Source of the DNA: Mucilaginibacter jinjuensis
GTDB taxonomy: Bacteria; Bacteroidota; Bacteroidia; Sphingobacteriales; Sphingobacteriaceae
Assembly: GCF_028596025.1 (NCBI RefSeq)
Contig: NZ_CP117167.1
Coordinates: 248,001-312,000 of the forward strand
Length of the DNA: 64,000 nucleotides
Direction: 5' to 3'
Below, piece by piece: positions 17,082 to 26,033 of the stretch (positions within the stretch are counted from its first letter, which is position 1; each line of letters opens with the position of its first letter). The notes beneath the pieces are model-generated. The model saw only the letters and a list, made by a program, of their open reading frames with translations. It was not told where the DNA came from and ran no database searches. The position numbers and the translations under genes were made by a program.

Positions 17082-17732
17082 TTAACTGATTATGCCATTA
17101 AGCAAAGCAAACCTGATAAGCGCAGCGGTGTTACGGGTACCTGTTTTATCAATCATACTTTGGCGATGGCCTTCTATGGTACGTTTGCTGGTAAAAAGTT
17201 TATCGGCAATTTCCTGGTTGGTAAAGCCTTCGGCAATTAAGGTAAGTACCTCGGTTTCGCGTTTAGAAAAATCAACATCCGAGCGGTTATCCAGTATCAT
17301 AATATCGCGCCCCTGCGAAAGCCGGTCTAACAGGCGCATAGCCAATTCGCTAAACAGGTAATTACCGTCGGCATAAATATGCTTTATGGCAAATATCAAT
17401 TCATCGGGGCTTGTGTTTTTAAGCAGGTAGCCGTTGGCCCCGGCTTTAAAGGCTTTGGCCACATATCGCTCATGATCGAGCATGGTAAGCATAATAATTT
17501 TAGCGTTGTACCCTGCTTTTTTCAGTTCGGCAATTAACTCGAGGCCGCTTAAACCCGGCATATTAATATCGGCTAAAATAATATCTGCCTTGGTACCCGA
17601 ATTAAGTATTGTTAATACATCGTTACCGCTTACGGCCTCGCCTACAATTTTAAATTTAGGCTCTTTCTCCAATAATGATTTAACCCCGTTTCGTACAATC
17701 TTATGGTCTTCTACTAAAATAATATCAATCAT
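17082..17732 (-). CDS. NarL/FixJ-type response regulator (orphan)
   Basis: 216 residues: receiver domain 1-120 with Glu8-Asp9, phospho-acceptor Asp55 (Leu-Ala-Asp-Ile-Asn-Met-Pro-Gly) and Lys105, then a LuxR-type helix-turn-helix at about 150-210 (Thr-Asn-Gln-Glu-Ile-Ala-Asp-Lys-Leu and Lys-Arg-Thr-Ile-Glu-Gly-His). It binds DNA after phosphorylation. No histidine kinase is adjacent, so the partner is encoded elsewhere. A short hairpin (17033-17053) lies 29 bp past its stop. Confidence 0.93.
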   Translation of the reverse strand: MIDIILVEDHKIVRNGVKSLLEKEPKFKIVGEAVSGNDVLTILNSGTKADIILADINMPGLSGLELIAELKKAGYNAKIIMLTMLDHERYVAKAFKAGANGYLLKNTSPDELIFAIKHIYADGNYLFSELAMRLLDRLSQGRDIMILDNRSDVDFSKRETEVLTLIAEGFTNQEIADKLFTSKRTIEGHRQSMIDKTGTRNTAALIRFALLNGIIS

Positions 17733-17801
17733 ATTGATTTGTTAACAACGGCATAGCCCGCGGGTTTGCCCTCAGCATCAAAGTATTGTAATTATTACAT
17801 A

Positions 17802-17845
17802 ATTGAAAAAGGTTATTACTGTTGCCAATAATAACCTTTTTCAAT
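17802..17845 (-). terminator. Strong hairpin after the PhoU-like gene
   Basis: Perfect 17-bp arms 17802-17818 and 17829-17845 around a 10-base loop, with a five-T run in the descending arm on the minus strand, 18 bp beyond the stop at 17864. Confidence 0.7.
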
Positions 17846-17863
17846 AAGCAGAAGAACTTATGT

Positions 17864-18508
17864 TTAACTATTTTTTATAATAATACTTTCTATCACGTTA
17901 ACAACATGCTCGCATTTATCGGTTGCACGTTCAAGCGAAGCCAGTATCTCGCTGTATTTAATAATTTCAAGCGCATCAGTTTCTGTATCCAGTAAATGGG
18001 CAAGTGCTTTATTATATACCTGGTCTGCGTAATGCTCCAGCTGTTTTATATTGGTGCAATAATCTGTAATGGTATCAACGTTTTTAAGGTCGTTTAAGGC
18101 ATCAACGCATTTGGTAAGCAAGGTGCAGCAATCAACAATAATACCGGCAAGCTCCTTAATTGGCGAATTAACTACAATATTATAGAAGTTGATACGACGG
18201 GCCGCTACATCAATAAAATCTGATACGGCATTTATTGATGATGCCAAGGCATACATATCATCGCGGCTAAACGGAGAGATAAACGCCTTGCCTGATACTA
18301 CCAGCACCTGGTGTTTAATACTATTGGCTTTTTCTTTTAAACGGCCAATATGGTTGAAGTTCATTTTTTGATCCTGCAGATCAGATGATCCGGCAGCCTG
18401 ATAAAGCAATGCTGCCATATCATAGCTGTTGCTTGCAGCCTGGTTAAATAAGCCGTAAAATATCTGGTTATTATTAGGTAATGCCTGGCCGAATATGGAC
18501 GTTTTCAT
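17864..18508 (-). CDS. DUF47 / PhoU-like protein
   Basis: 214 residues from ATG 18508 (upstream open frame extension has no good start). All-helical, with the PhoU-like pattern of acidic metal-binding motifs, notably Glu-Arg-Ala-Thr-Asp-Lys-Cys-Glu-His near the C-terminus and Asp-Asp-Met-Tyr-Ala-Leu in the middle. DUF47 proteins usually accompany Pit phosphate transporters, but none is adjacent here. Likely role in phosphate transport control, by family only. Confidence 0.85.
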   Translation of the reverse strand: MKTSIFGQALPNNNQIFYGLFNQAASNSYDMAALLYQAAGSSDLQDQKMNFNHIGRLKEKANSIKHQVLVVSGKAFISPFSRDDMYALASSINAVSDFIDVAARRINFYNIVVNSPIKELAGIIVDCCTLLTKCVDALNDLKNVDTITDYCTNIKQLEHYADQVYNKALAHLLDTETDALEIIKYSEILASLERATDKCEHVVNVIESIIIKNS

Positions 18509-18817
18509 TAAAATTATTTTATAGCTGTAATATAGCGAAACTATCAATGCTTGTTACCATGCCGTCAATTTATACAAAGCGGGCACAGTACACAATTCCG
18601 TGCAAAGAAACTTATAAAATTTAGGTTTTGCACAAAATCCACGTTAATCAATTGTTAAGTTAACAGGATTTGTGAAGATTGGATAAGCCAACAAAGCTGT
18701 ATTTTGAAAGTTATTATAGTATAGGTTACTGTTTTTAATGTTTTATGAAACCCGCAGATCATATATCTGTTATGCTTTAACATATATTATCATAAAACAC
18801 GATTAAAAACATCTCTT
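18509..18817. other. Intergenic region between divergent genes
   Basis: 309 AT-rich bases. Small palindromes occur (for example AGATCATATATCT at 18757-18769), but no RNA gene or clear promoter consensus could be fixed. Confidence 0.4.
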
Positions 18818-19486
18818 ATGAAAAACTTCAAGGTATTATTAATCCCGGCATTGTTGAGCATATTCTTTGTGCTTACTTCGGCAAAAGATGCGGGTAAGGA
18901 AAACGAGCGGATAACCAAGTCGACAACGGTAGCAAAAGAATTCATAAAAATGAAGGAAAGCATACCGGAAGCGCTTTTAAAACAGGCAGAAGGTATTGTT
19001 ATTATACCTGATATGATAAATGCCGGCCTTGCAGTAGGTGGTAAACGTGGTAAAGGCGTAGCCATGGCCAGAACAGCATCGGGCAGTTGGAGCAACCCTG
19101 TATTTGTAACCTTTACAGGAGGTAGTTTCGGTTTACAGGCAGGTGTACAATCTGTTGACCTGGTACTTATATTTAAGCACAGAAGTATCCTGAACAAAGT
19201 AAACAATGGCGACTTTACAATTGGCGGCGATATCTCTGCAACAGCAGGCCCGGTTGGCCGTAGTTCTACAGCCAGCACAGATGTTAAGCTCGATGCCGAA
19301 ATCTATTCCTACTCACGCAGCAAGGGCTTGTTTGCCGGTTTAAGCGTTAACGGATCAAACATATCTATTGATAAAAGCGCCAATGCCAATTTCTATGGTT
19401 CGGCTGCAAACTCAAAAGTTATATTTGAAACAAGCAAAAGCCCGTCGGCAAATGTTACCGAGTTAAAAGCTGCTTTAATAATGTAA
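18818..19486 (+). CDS. SYLF-domain (Ysc84-like) secreted protein
   Basis: 222 residues with a signal peptide (about 1-22). The SYLF core is recognisable: Ile-Pro-Glu-Ala-Leu-Leu-Lys-Gln-Ala-Glu-Gly-Ile-Val-Ile-Ile-Pro, then Gly-Gly-Lys-Arg-Gly-Lys-Gly-Val, the Gly-Gly-Ser-Phe-Gly-Leu-Gln-Ala-Gly strand and Tyr-Ser-Tyr-Ser-Arg-Ser-Lys-Gly-Leu-Phe-Ala-Gly. SYLF domains bind phosphoinositides in eukaryotes; bacterial ones are periplasmic with an unknown lipid-related role. Confidence 0.9.
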   Translation: MKNFKVLLIPALLSIFFVLTSAKDAGKENERITKSTTVAKEFIKMKESIPEALLKQAEGIVIIPDMINAGLAVGGKRGKGVAMARTASGSWSNPVFVTFTGGSFGLQAGVQSVDLVLIFKHRSILNKVNNGDFTIGGDISATAGPVGRSSTASTDVKLDAEIYSYSRSKGLFAGLSVNGSNISIDKSANANFYGSAANSKVIFETSKSPSANVTELKAALIM

Positions 19487-19560
19487 TTGCACAAACCAGT
19501 TACACTATTCAATTATGCTTTTTGAATAAAAGGTATAAGATTCAGGAATGTATAAAGCCA

Positions 19561-19595
19561 AAAAAAGCACCAGCCTAATAAGCTGGTGCTTTTTT
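19561..19595. terminator. Bidirectional terminator
   Basis: A six-A run, GCACCAGC, 7-base loop, GCTGGTGC and a six-T run give 14-bp arms (19561-19574, 19582-19595). It serves the SYLF gene (+) and the convergent RRM gene (-), whose stop is 5 bp away. Confidence 0.92.
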
Positions 19596-19599
19596 AATA

Positions 19600-20001
19600 T
19601 TAATAACGGCTGCCGCCGCCTCTGCTGTTACCACCTTTTGAACCGCCGCCGTAGCCACCGCCACCGCTGTTGCCGCCACGGCTAAAGCCGCCGCCGCCAC
19701 CACCACGGTTGCCGCCGCCGAAGCCGCCACCACCACGACGATCGCCGCCACCACCAGATTTACGCTCTTCAGCCTGGCTAACTGCGATACTTCTGCCGCT
19801 TACTTCGATACCATTTAAGCCATCAATAGCTTTTTGGGCGCTCTCGTCATCAGACATCTCAACAAAGCCAAAACCTTTGCTTCTGCCGGTTTCTCTGTCG
19901 ATAATTAATTTTGCTGAGCTCACTTCGCCGTAAGCTTCAAATAGTTCTCTTAAATCTTCTTCCTTTAACTGGTAAGGCAGACTTCCTACAAAAATGTTCA
20001 T
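19600..20001 (-). CDS. Glycine-rich RRM RNA-binding protein
   Basis: 133 residues. One RNA-recognition motif (2-78) with RNP2 Ile-Phe-Val-Gly-Ser-Leu and RNP1 Lys-Gly-Phe-Gly-Phe-Val-Glu-Met, followed by a low-complexity tail (about 83-133) of Gly, Arg and Ser in RGG-like repeats. This is the bacterial glycine-rich RBP type, common in Bacteroidota and cyanobacteria, where some are cold-inducible; in Bacteroides a relative regulates glycan genes. The Gly tail makes the DNA locally GC-rich against an AT-rich background. Confidence 0.93.
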   Translation of the reverse strand: MNIFVGSLPYQLKEEDLRELFEAYGEVSSAKLIIDRETGRSKGFGFVEMSDDESAQKAIDGLNGIEVSGRSIAVSQAEERKSGGGGDRRGGGGFGGGNRGGGGGGFSRGGNSGGGGYGGGSKGGNSRGGGSRY

Positions 20002-20295
20002 TAATTCTAATTTAATACATGTGTGGCTTTTTAGGCCTTTTTCCTTTAACGCGAAAAAAGTAACAATGTTTCTTTAATCCCCTGCAATATATAGATAAAC
20101 TTCATAAAAAAGCAAAATATCAAAATTTAAACATTTTTTGATACCCTACTGGCAAAACAACCAATATTTATGGCTGATTATAAGCTTTTTACAGTTAAAT
20201 ACTATAAATTATTTCAGCATAAAAATTATCTTTTAAATTAAAAAAGGCTTTAAACAAAGCCCTTTTCAATACTATAAAATTAATGTTTACGCCTT
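20002..20295. other. AT-rich leader of the RRM gene and 3' region of the next gene
   Basis: 294 bases with no open frame. The 5' leader of the RRM gene (20002-20200) is long and very AT-rich, as expected if it is cold-regulated, but no motif could be fixed. Confidence 0.4.
20241..20266 (-). terminator. Intrinsic terminator of the 20296 gene
   Basis: On the minus strand a stem of about 9 bp with one bulged G is followed by six T, 30 bp beyond the stop. Confidence 0.7.
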
Positions 20296-20793
20296 TTATT
20301 GCCCAACATCATACTTAAGCGTAATGGTTGGTAGCAGGGTAGCCGTATCAAGCGGTATCTGGTTATGGGTTAAAACAGGGCTGCGCTTATTATAATATGC
20401 CAAAAATGCCTTGGTTGCCGCAGCATCTGCATTTGCCGGCACATTAAAACTAATGGTAAACGGCAGTATAAAATCGTGCAGTTTTTCGCCATCGGGCACT
20501 ATCCATTTATGATCTGTTTTTTTGAGCAGATCTGCAGCCGGCTGCGCCAGTACAAAATCATCAGCGTAATAAACAATCACTTTTTTGATATTACCCTTTT
20601 GATCGGCAGTGAATTTTAAGATCACCGTACCGGCAGCGTTTTGCTGCTTGATATCAGTAGATACGGCAAAATTGTTTTTAAAAAAGTCTGTCATTACCTG
20701 CTGCCCGCCCTGAAACGGGAAAGCAAGTTCTTTCTGTGCCATTGCCATGCCCGATATCATCACGGCCGCAAATAGCGTAAATAGTTTCTTCAT
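20296..20793 (-). CDS. Secreted TonB-C-like protein
   Basis: 165 residues with a signal peptide (Met-Ala-Met-Ala-Gln). The mature part resembles the TonB C-terminal domain: Phe-Gln-Gly-Gly near the start (cf. Phe-Pro-Gly-Gly), then Ala-Gly-Thr-Val-Ile-Leu-Lys-Phe-Thr-Ala-Asp-Gln-Lys-Gly. It has no membrane anchor or Pro-rich linker, so it cannot be a complete energy transducer. It lies 4 bp downstream of the THUMP methyltransferase gene. Confidence 0.65.
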   Translation of the reverse strand: MKKLFTLFAAVMISGMAMAQKELAFPFQGGQQVMTDFFKNNFAVSTDIKQQNAAGTVILKFTADQKGNIKKVIVYYADDFVLAQPAADLLKKTDHKWIVPDGEKLHDFILPFTISFNVPANADAAATKAFLAYYNKRSPVLTHNQIPLDTATLLPTITLKYDVGQ

Positions 20794-20797
20794 TTAA

Positions 20798-21970
20798 TTA
20801 ATCAACCTTTGGTTCTCGTTTACTGCCATCGTACAACTCGTACTCCAGCAACCGGCAATCCAGTTTACCATTATAAAATTCAATACGGCGCTTTGCAGTT
20901 AATCCCACTTTTTTAGCCAAATCGGGGTTACCTGTAAAAACATAACCTTTATAGCCACGGCATTTTTGCTTTAAATAATCACCAATGCGTTTATAGGTGA
21001 TCTCTAACTTGGTGTGCACGCCAAGTCGCTCGCCATATTCGGGATTAAACATTACAACGCCGCCCATTTCAGGTACTTCTGTGTCGGCAAAATCACAAAC
21101 AGCAAATTCTATCAAATGTTCTACACCTGCAGTATTTGCATTTTTGCGGGCAATGTCAACAGCATCGTCTGAGATATCTGTAGCTATGATTTTAAAATCC
21201 AGTTGCTTAATGGCTTTATCTTTTAAGATACGTCGCTGTGCAAAAAACACCTGCTCATCGTAACCCATAATGTGCATAAAACCGTAGTTCATCCTGAAAA
21301 AGCCCGGAGTTTTTTCGGTAGCCATCAGTGCAGCTTCGATAGCCAGCGTGCCCGAACCGCACATCGGATTAATGAATGTACTCTTTTTATCCCAACCGGT
21401 AGCCATAATGGTACTTGCAGCCAAAGCTTCGAGCATTGGCGCTTTACCCGGTATTTTACGGTAGCTGTGTTTGGCAATGGTTTCGCCCGATGTATCAATA
21501 AATATATCGGCCTTATCATCCTGCCAGTACAGGTGAAAAACTGCTTTATTTTGATCGGCACCCGAATCCGGCCTTATACCTTTGATCGATTTAATCCTGT
21601 CGACAATGGCATCTTTCACTTTCACATTCGCAAAAAGCGGCGTGCGGATATGCTCGTTATTTACGTTTGAAGTGATAGAAAAATAGCCCGAAAAATCGAT
21701 CAGTTTTTCCCACTCAATGGTAACCAGCTCTTCGTAAAGAGCCTGTGGGTCAGCAGCGGTGAAGCTTTTTAACAGATACAAGATCTGGCTGGCGCATCTT
21801 AAATTAAGATTTAGCGTAATACAATCGTTAACCGTGCCCAATAATTCGACCCCGGTTTGGAAGCTGCGCTTTATTTCAAAGCCTAACGCTTCTACTTCCT
21901 GCTGTAAATAAGGCGATAACCTTTTATTGCAGGTAATGATGATTTTACTCTCTTCTTGAAAAACTTGCAT
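20798..21970 (-). CDS. THUMP-domain RNA (guanine-N2) methyltransferase, RlmL-N-like
   Basis: 390 residues. THUMP domain about 45-155 (RNA binding) and class I AdoMet methyltransferase about 165-375. Motif I is Phe-Ile-Asn-Pro-Met-Cys-Gly-Ser-Gly-Thr-Leu-Ala-Ile-Glu-Ala-Ala, and the catalytic loop reads Asn-Pro-Glu-Tyr-Gly-Glu-Arg-Leu, where the second Pro of the usual Asn-Pro-Pro-Tyr is Glu. The family makes N2-methylguanosine in 23S rRNA or tRNA; which one here is not decided by sequence. Cytosolic. Confidence 0.9.
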   Translation of the reverse strand: MQVFQEESKIIITCNKRLSPYLQQEVEALGFEIKRSFQTGVELLGTVNDCITLNLNLRCASQILYLLKSFTAADPQALYEELVTIEWEKLIDFSGYFSITSNVNNEHIRTPLFANVKVKDAIVDRIKSIKGIRPDSGADQNKAVFHLYWQDDKADIFIDTSGETIAKHSYRKIPGKAPMLEALAASTIMATGWDKKSTFINPMCGSGTLAIEAALMATEKTPGFFRMNYGFMHIMGYDEQVFFAQRRILKDKAIKQLDFKIIATDISDDAVDIARKNANTAGVEHLIEFAVCDFADTEVPEMGGVVMFNPEYGERLGVHTKLEITYKRIGDYLKQKCRGYKGYVFTGNPDLAKKVGLTAKRRIEFYNGKLDCRLLEYELYDGSKREPKVD

Positions 21971-22047
21971 GTGGAGGGCAAATTTATGAATTAAAAGTGT
22001 ATGAATTTATTTGTTAAACATTAACTTTACATTTCAAATTTTGATAC

Positions 22048-22407
22048 ATGGATATTAAAGGAAAAGTACACGAAGTATCTGCAACTATGCAGGTTACAGA
22101 CAGCCTTAAAAAAAGAGAGCTGATTTTAGAATATATTGAGAACCCGCAGTACCCTGAGTATATCAAATTCGAGGCCATTCAGGATCGTTGCAACTTGTTA
22201 GACAGCGTTAAACCAGGCGATAATGTTGAGGTGTCTTTTAACCTAAAAGGCCGCCCCTGGACAGACAAAACCGGTAAAAAAACATATTTTAACTCATTAC
22301 AATTGTGGAGAGTTACGCAGGTTGGCGGCGCTACAGGTGCTACCCCAGAGTATGCCCCACCGGTTGATTTGAGCGCAGCGCCGGATGATGACGATCTGCC
22401 ATTCTAA
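22048..22407 (+). CDS. DUF3127 OB-fold protein with SSB-like acidic tail
   Basis: 119 residues. The DUF3127 core spans 1-95 (Gly-Lys-Val-His-Glu-Val-Ser, then Lys-Arg-Glu-Leu-Ile-Leu-Glu, then Gly-Arg-Pro-Trp-Thr-Asp-Lys-Thr-Gly-Lys), an OB-fold-like domain. A flexible Gly/Ala/Pro linker follows and the protein ends Asp-Asp-Asp-Asp-Leu-Pro-Phe. That tip closely copies the partner-recruiting end of SSB (Asp-Asp-Asp-Ile-Pro-Phe), so a role at single-stranded DNA is likely by inference. It is divergent from the THUMP gene and ends at a strong terminator. Confidence 0.9.
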   Translation: MDIKGKVHEVSATMQVTDSLKKRELILEYIENPQYPEYIKFEAIQDRCNLLDSVKPGDNVEVSFNLKGRPWTDKTGKKTYFNSLQLWRVTQVGGATGATPEYAPPVDLSAAPDDDDLPF

Positions 22408-22434
22408 GAATCTTTCAACCTAAATAATAAAAGT

Positions 22435-22465
22435 AAAGCCCTTTAAGATTTTCTTAAGGGGCTTT
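22435..22465. terminator. Bidirectional terminator
   Basis: Arms AAAGCCCTTTAAG (22435-22447) and CTTAAGGGGCTTT (22453-22465) with T/A runs on either side, between the convergent DUF3127 gene and the 22491 gene. Confidence 0.9.
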
Positions 22466-22490
22466 GCTTTTATATCGAATTCAATAAAAA

Positions 22491-23354
22491 TTACTCTTCT
22501 TTAAAGATCTGCTTAACGGCCATTTTACCGCTTTGCTTAATTTTTAAGTTATAAACACCGTTAAGCGGCAAAGCAAAGTTTTTGCTGAAAGTACCGCTTG
22601 AAGTTTTCTCGGTCCACAAAGTTTTGCCAGAGTTATCCATAAACTCAACTTCGGCTACAGCTTTGGTTGGCAGGGTAAACATAAACAGGGTTTTACCACT
22701 TACAAAATCAGGTACAATTTTAAGATCGCTAATCACCAGGTCGGTTTTATCAACACCGGCAATGCCTTTTAAACGCGGGCCTTTAGGGTCTGATACGCGG
22801 AAGCTTACGCCGGTTTCAACACCATCGTTATCAATATTGGTATATTCAAACTCCTGGGTATTGCGACGGCTAAAGTTCTCAATCGGCGGCGCAGGCGGGA
22901 TCATCAGATTATCATCATTATGGCCATTACCTCTCCGGTCGCGCACAACAATAGCTGTGTCTCTTCTAATTACCCTTCTTACGTGCAGTTGTTTTTCCTG
23001 CGGCTGTACCACGTAGCCGTTTGGTGTTTTCACAATATTTAAGTCGGTAGTGCCTAAACCATCGGTTGCTACAACCGGGGCAGCATTGCCGCGTCGCTCA
23101 AAACGGTATTCTTTATACTGGCCTTTTCCTTTGCCGGTAATTTTATTCAGGTCGCTCATCGCTTGCTGGCGCTGCTCGGGCGACATATCTTTAATGTTTT
23201 TGCCATTAATAACGGTGTCTCCGTTAGCAATGGTTATGTCAATGCTTTTATTGTCCTGCGCCATTACGGCTGCCGGCAAAATAAAGATGGCGGCAATGCC
23301 CGCTGCAAAAATAAATTCGAAGCCGGGTCTGGTGGTCAATTTTTTGATATTCAT
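22491..23354 (-). CDS. Secreted protein with T9SS-tail-like C-terminus, unknown
   Basis: 287 residues: signal peptide (about 1-32), an Arg- and Asp-rich middle with Pro-rich segment Ile-Pro-Pro-Ala-Pro-Pro, and a C-terminal beta domain (about 205-287) ending Leu-Asn-Gly-Val-Tyr-Asn-Leu-Lys-Ile-Lys-Gln-Ser-Gly-Lys, which resembles the type A T9SS sorting domain. It is divergently placed 129 bp from the histidine kinase gene, so it may be a target of that system. No enzymatic motif. Confidence 0.7.
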   Translation of the reverse strand: MNIKKLTTRPGFEFIFAAGIAAIFILPAAVMAQDNKSIDITIANGDTVINGKNIKDMSPEQRQQAMSDLNKITGKGKGQYKEYRFERRGNAAPVVATDGLGTTDLNIVKTPNGYVVQPQEKQLHVRRVIRRDTAIVVRDRRGNGHNDDNLMIPPAPPIENFSRRNTQEFEYTNIDNDGVETGVSFRVSDPKGPRLKGIAGVDKTDLVISDLKIVPDFVSGKTLFMFTLPTKAVAEVEFMDNSGKTLWTEKTSSGTFSKNFALPLNGVYNLKIKQSGKMAVKQIFKEE

Positions 23355-23483
23355 GGGGTATTTTGTTTGAAATGGCTAAATTAATAAACTCCTTAACGTC
23401 AAGATATTAAATCTTGGTATCAAAATGTTAAAATTTGTTAAAGGATACCTATATCTACCATTTTGAAATAATTTTGTTTGTTA

Positions 23484-25328
23484 ATGAAGAAAAGAAGCAT
23501 AGGCATTATTACAGGAGTAATGGGATTTGCGCTGTTGGGTGTAATGGCTATGCAATTGTATTTCTTGCGGCAATCGTACGTAATGCAGTCGCAATTGTTT
23601 GACAGGTCGGTTAACGAGGTGTTAAACAACGTGGTTACCAAAGTAGCGCGTATTGATGCCATGAACTTTATTAATGAGAAATATCGTGCGAACGATGAGC
23701 AGAACATGCGCCAGAAAAACCTGAGCCTCATTGTAAAAAGCATCCACAAAAGCACGCTCGACCATACACCGGTTATTTCGCCCGATAGTACCAACATTAA
23801 AAGAAAAAGAAGCCTTAGGCAGAAAAAGATTGCCCTGCTGCGCGATAGTTTAAAACACATCATCTTAAGAAACCAGCTCGATGATGAAGTATTTAACCTG
23901 GCCCAGGAAGGTTCTATCCATTTACGTATTGATGAGTTTACCGACGAGTTTGGCGTAGTGCATCAAAGCATTTCGCCCGAAGTGGTAAACTCTGGTCATA
24001 AATCAATCGCCAGAAAGCCGCAGGTGCTCAGAAAATATGATACGCTGAGGTACAAGTACGATGACCCGCAATTTGGCCCGCAGGTGATGATCATCCCACA
24101 GATCAACCCGCTTTGGGAGCGCGACCAGATGCGAAAGCAAAAGGAACATCAAATCAGGATGGTAAGGAAAGCCCTGGTTACAGATTCTATCGAGAATGCC
24201 AAACAGGGACAAGCCCATCCGCGCCAAAATGTGATACAAAACCTGGCCGAAGAATATGAACGTTTAGGCCAACCACTTAACAAGCGGATTGATTCGGTAT
24301 GGATCGATTCGGTTCTTCGGCGCGACTTACATAATAAAGGCATTATGCTGCCTTTTAGTTATGAGGTTACAACAGCGCATAATGATTCGCTTATATTTTC
24401 GCGGGCGCTTAATGCCAGTGAAAAGCCTTTGCAGTTTTTACCTGCCAATACTTATGAAACAGCCATCTTCGGCAAAGAAGTAATTAATGATCCGGGTAAG
24501 ATCCGCATCACTTTTCCGGAACGGAATTCGTTTCTGTTAAGCCGGATGACTTATACCATGGCCGCCAGTGGTACATTAATGCTGGTGCTCATTTTGTGTT
24601 TTGCTTATACCATTTACACTATTCTGAAACAGAAAAAGATTTCGGAAATGAAGATGGATTTCATTAATAACATGACGCACGAGTTTAAAACGCCGGTATC
24701 AACCATCATGATAGCTAGTGAATCGCTGCGTGATTCTGAGATTGCGCAGGATACCAACCGGGTATCCAAACTGGCGGGGATTATTTATGAAGAAAACGCG
24801 CGCCTCGGCAGCCACATAGAACGGGTTTTAAATATTGCCCGTATTGAAAAGAACGACTTTAAGCTGGATATAACCTCTGTTGATGTAAACGAAACCATTA
24901 CTGATGTACTGGATAGTATGGAGTTGAAATTACAGAAATACAATGCCCAAACCATTTTACACCTCGATGCTACCGATGCTATAATTACTGCCGATGAGCT
25001 GCATTTTTCTAACGTGCTGTACAATTTGATTGATAATGCATTAAAGTACAGCAAGGATGCACCAAAAATTACCATTAGTACGTTAAACCGTAACGGGCAG
25101 GTTGTAATTAAAGTAACCGACGAAGGTATTGGCATGAGCCGCGACCAGCAGAACAAAATATTTGAGCAGTTTTACCGTGTACCTACCGGCAACTTGCACG
25201 ATGTTAAAGGTTTTGGCTTGGGCTTAAGTTATGTTAATACCATTGTTAAACGCCTTAACGGCACCATTGGCGTACGTTCCGAAAAAGATAAAGGATCGGA
25301 GTTTGAATTAAAATTTTCACTGGCCTGA
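23484..25328 (+). CDS. Sensor histidine kinase (RprX-like)
   Basis: 614 residues from ATG 23484. Two membrane helices (about 6-28 and 359-382) enclose a large, highly charged periplasmic domain of about 330 residues. HisKA has His399 in Thr-His-Glu-Phe-Lys-Thr-Pro. The ATPase shows Asn-Leu-Ile-Asp-Asn-Ala-Leu-Lys-Tyr-Ser (N box), Asp-Glu-Gly-Ile-Gly-Met (G1), and Gly-Phe-Gly-Leu-Gly-Leu-Ser-Tyr-Val (G2). It autophosphorylates and passes phosphate to the OmpR-type regulator 9 bp downstream. The signal sensed is unknown. A TAATTTTG box at 23469-23476 is very close to the start codon. Confidence 0.95.
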   Translation: MKKRSIGIITGVMGFALLGVMAMQLYFLRQSYVMQSQLFDRSVNEVLNNVVTKVARIDAMNFINEKYRANDEQNMRQKNLSLIVKSIHKSTLDHTPVISPDSTNIKRKRSLRQKKIALLRDSLKHIILRNQLDDEVFNLAQEGSIHLRIDEFTDEFGVVHQSISPEVVNSGHKSIARKPQVLRKYDTLRYKYDDPQFGPQVMIIPQINPLWERDQMRKQKEHQIRMVRKALVTDSIENAKQGQAHPRQNVIQNLAEEYERLGQPLNKRIDSVWIDSVLRRDLHNKGIMLPFSYEVTTAHNDSLIFSRALNASEKPLQFLPANTYETAIFGKEVINDPGKIRITFPERNSFLLSRMTYTMAASGTLMLVLILCFAYTIYTILKQKKISEMKMDFINNMTHEFKTPVSTIMIASESLRDSEIAQDTNRVSKLAGIIYEENARLGSHIERVLNIARIEKNDFKLDITSVDVNETITDVLDSMELKLQKYNAQTILHLDATDAIITADELHFSNVLYNLIDNALKYSKDAPKITISTLNRNGQVVIKVTDEGIGMSRDQQNKIFEQFYRVPTGNLHDVKGFGLGLSYVNTIVKRLNGTIGVRSEKDKGSEFELKFSLA

Positions 25329-25337
25329 TAAAATAAC

Positions 25338-26033
25338 ATGAAAAAAATATTACTGGTTGAGGACGATCCAAACCTGGGTTTGCTATTACAAGATTACCTG
25401 CAACTGAAAGGCAAGTTTGATGTTATTTTATGCAAGGACGGCGATGAAGGCCTGCGCGCATTCACTAAAGACAGTTATGATTTGTTGATACTGGATGTGA
25501 TGATGCCTAAAAAAGACGGCTTTACCTTAGGTAAAGAGATCCGCAAAATTAACCAGACGGTGCCTATTATTTTTGCCACAGCCAAAGCCATGATTGAGGA
25601 TAAAACCCAGGCCTTTAACCTCGGCGGCGATGATTATATTACCAAACCCTTCCGCATAGAAGAACTACTGCTGCGCATTAATGCCCTGCTAAAACGCGTT
25701 AACGGCGGCATTGATACCAAAGAAGAAAACAAGCAAGCTCAATTTACTATCGGCAAATACCAGTTTGATTATACCCAGCAAATGATCACTGCCGATGGCA
25801 ACCAGCAAAAGCTATCTACCAAAGAAGCCGAACTGCTGCGCCTGCTTTGCCTCCACAAAAACGAAGTGCTTACCCGCGAAGAAGCCCTGCTCAACATTTG
25901 GCATGATGATAACTATTTTAACGGCCGTAGCATGGATGTTTTCCTGAGCAAGCTCCGCAAGTTTTTAAAAGAAGACCCATCTGTCGAGATCATCAATGTG
26001 CATGGCAGAGGGTATAAATTACTGGTGAATTAA
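25338..26033 (+). CDS. OmpR-family response regulator (RprY-like)
   Basis: 231 residues. Receiver 1-120 with Glu8-Asp9-Asp10, phospho-acceptor Asp53 (Leu-Asp-Val-Met-Met-Pro) and the Thr-Lys-Pro-Phe lysine; winged helix at about 140-230 (Leu-Ser-Thr-Lys-Glu-Ala-Glu-Leu-Leu and Val-His-Gly-Arg-Gly-Tyr-Lys-Leu). It forms a two-gene operon with the histidine kinase. RprXY of Bacteroides is the nearest named system, but orthology is not proven. Confidence 0.95.
   Translation: MKKILLVEDDPNLGLLLQDYLQLKGKFDVILCKDGDEGLRAFTKDSYDLLILDVMMPKKDGFTLGKEIRKINQTVPIIFATAKAMIEDKTQAFNLGGDDYITKPFRIEELLLRINALLKRVNGGIDTKEENKQAQFTIGKYQFDYTQQMITADGNQQKLSTKEAELLRLLCLHKNEVLTREEALLNIWHDDNYFNGRSMDVFLSKLRKFLKEDPSVEIINVHGRGYKLLVN

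Noticed and set aside
19670..19933. Pro-rich open frame antisense to the RRM gene
   Set aside because: It is the mirror of Gly codons (GGN read as CCN); the sense frame is a clear RRM protein.
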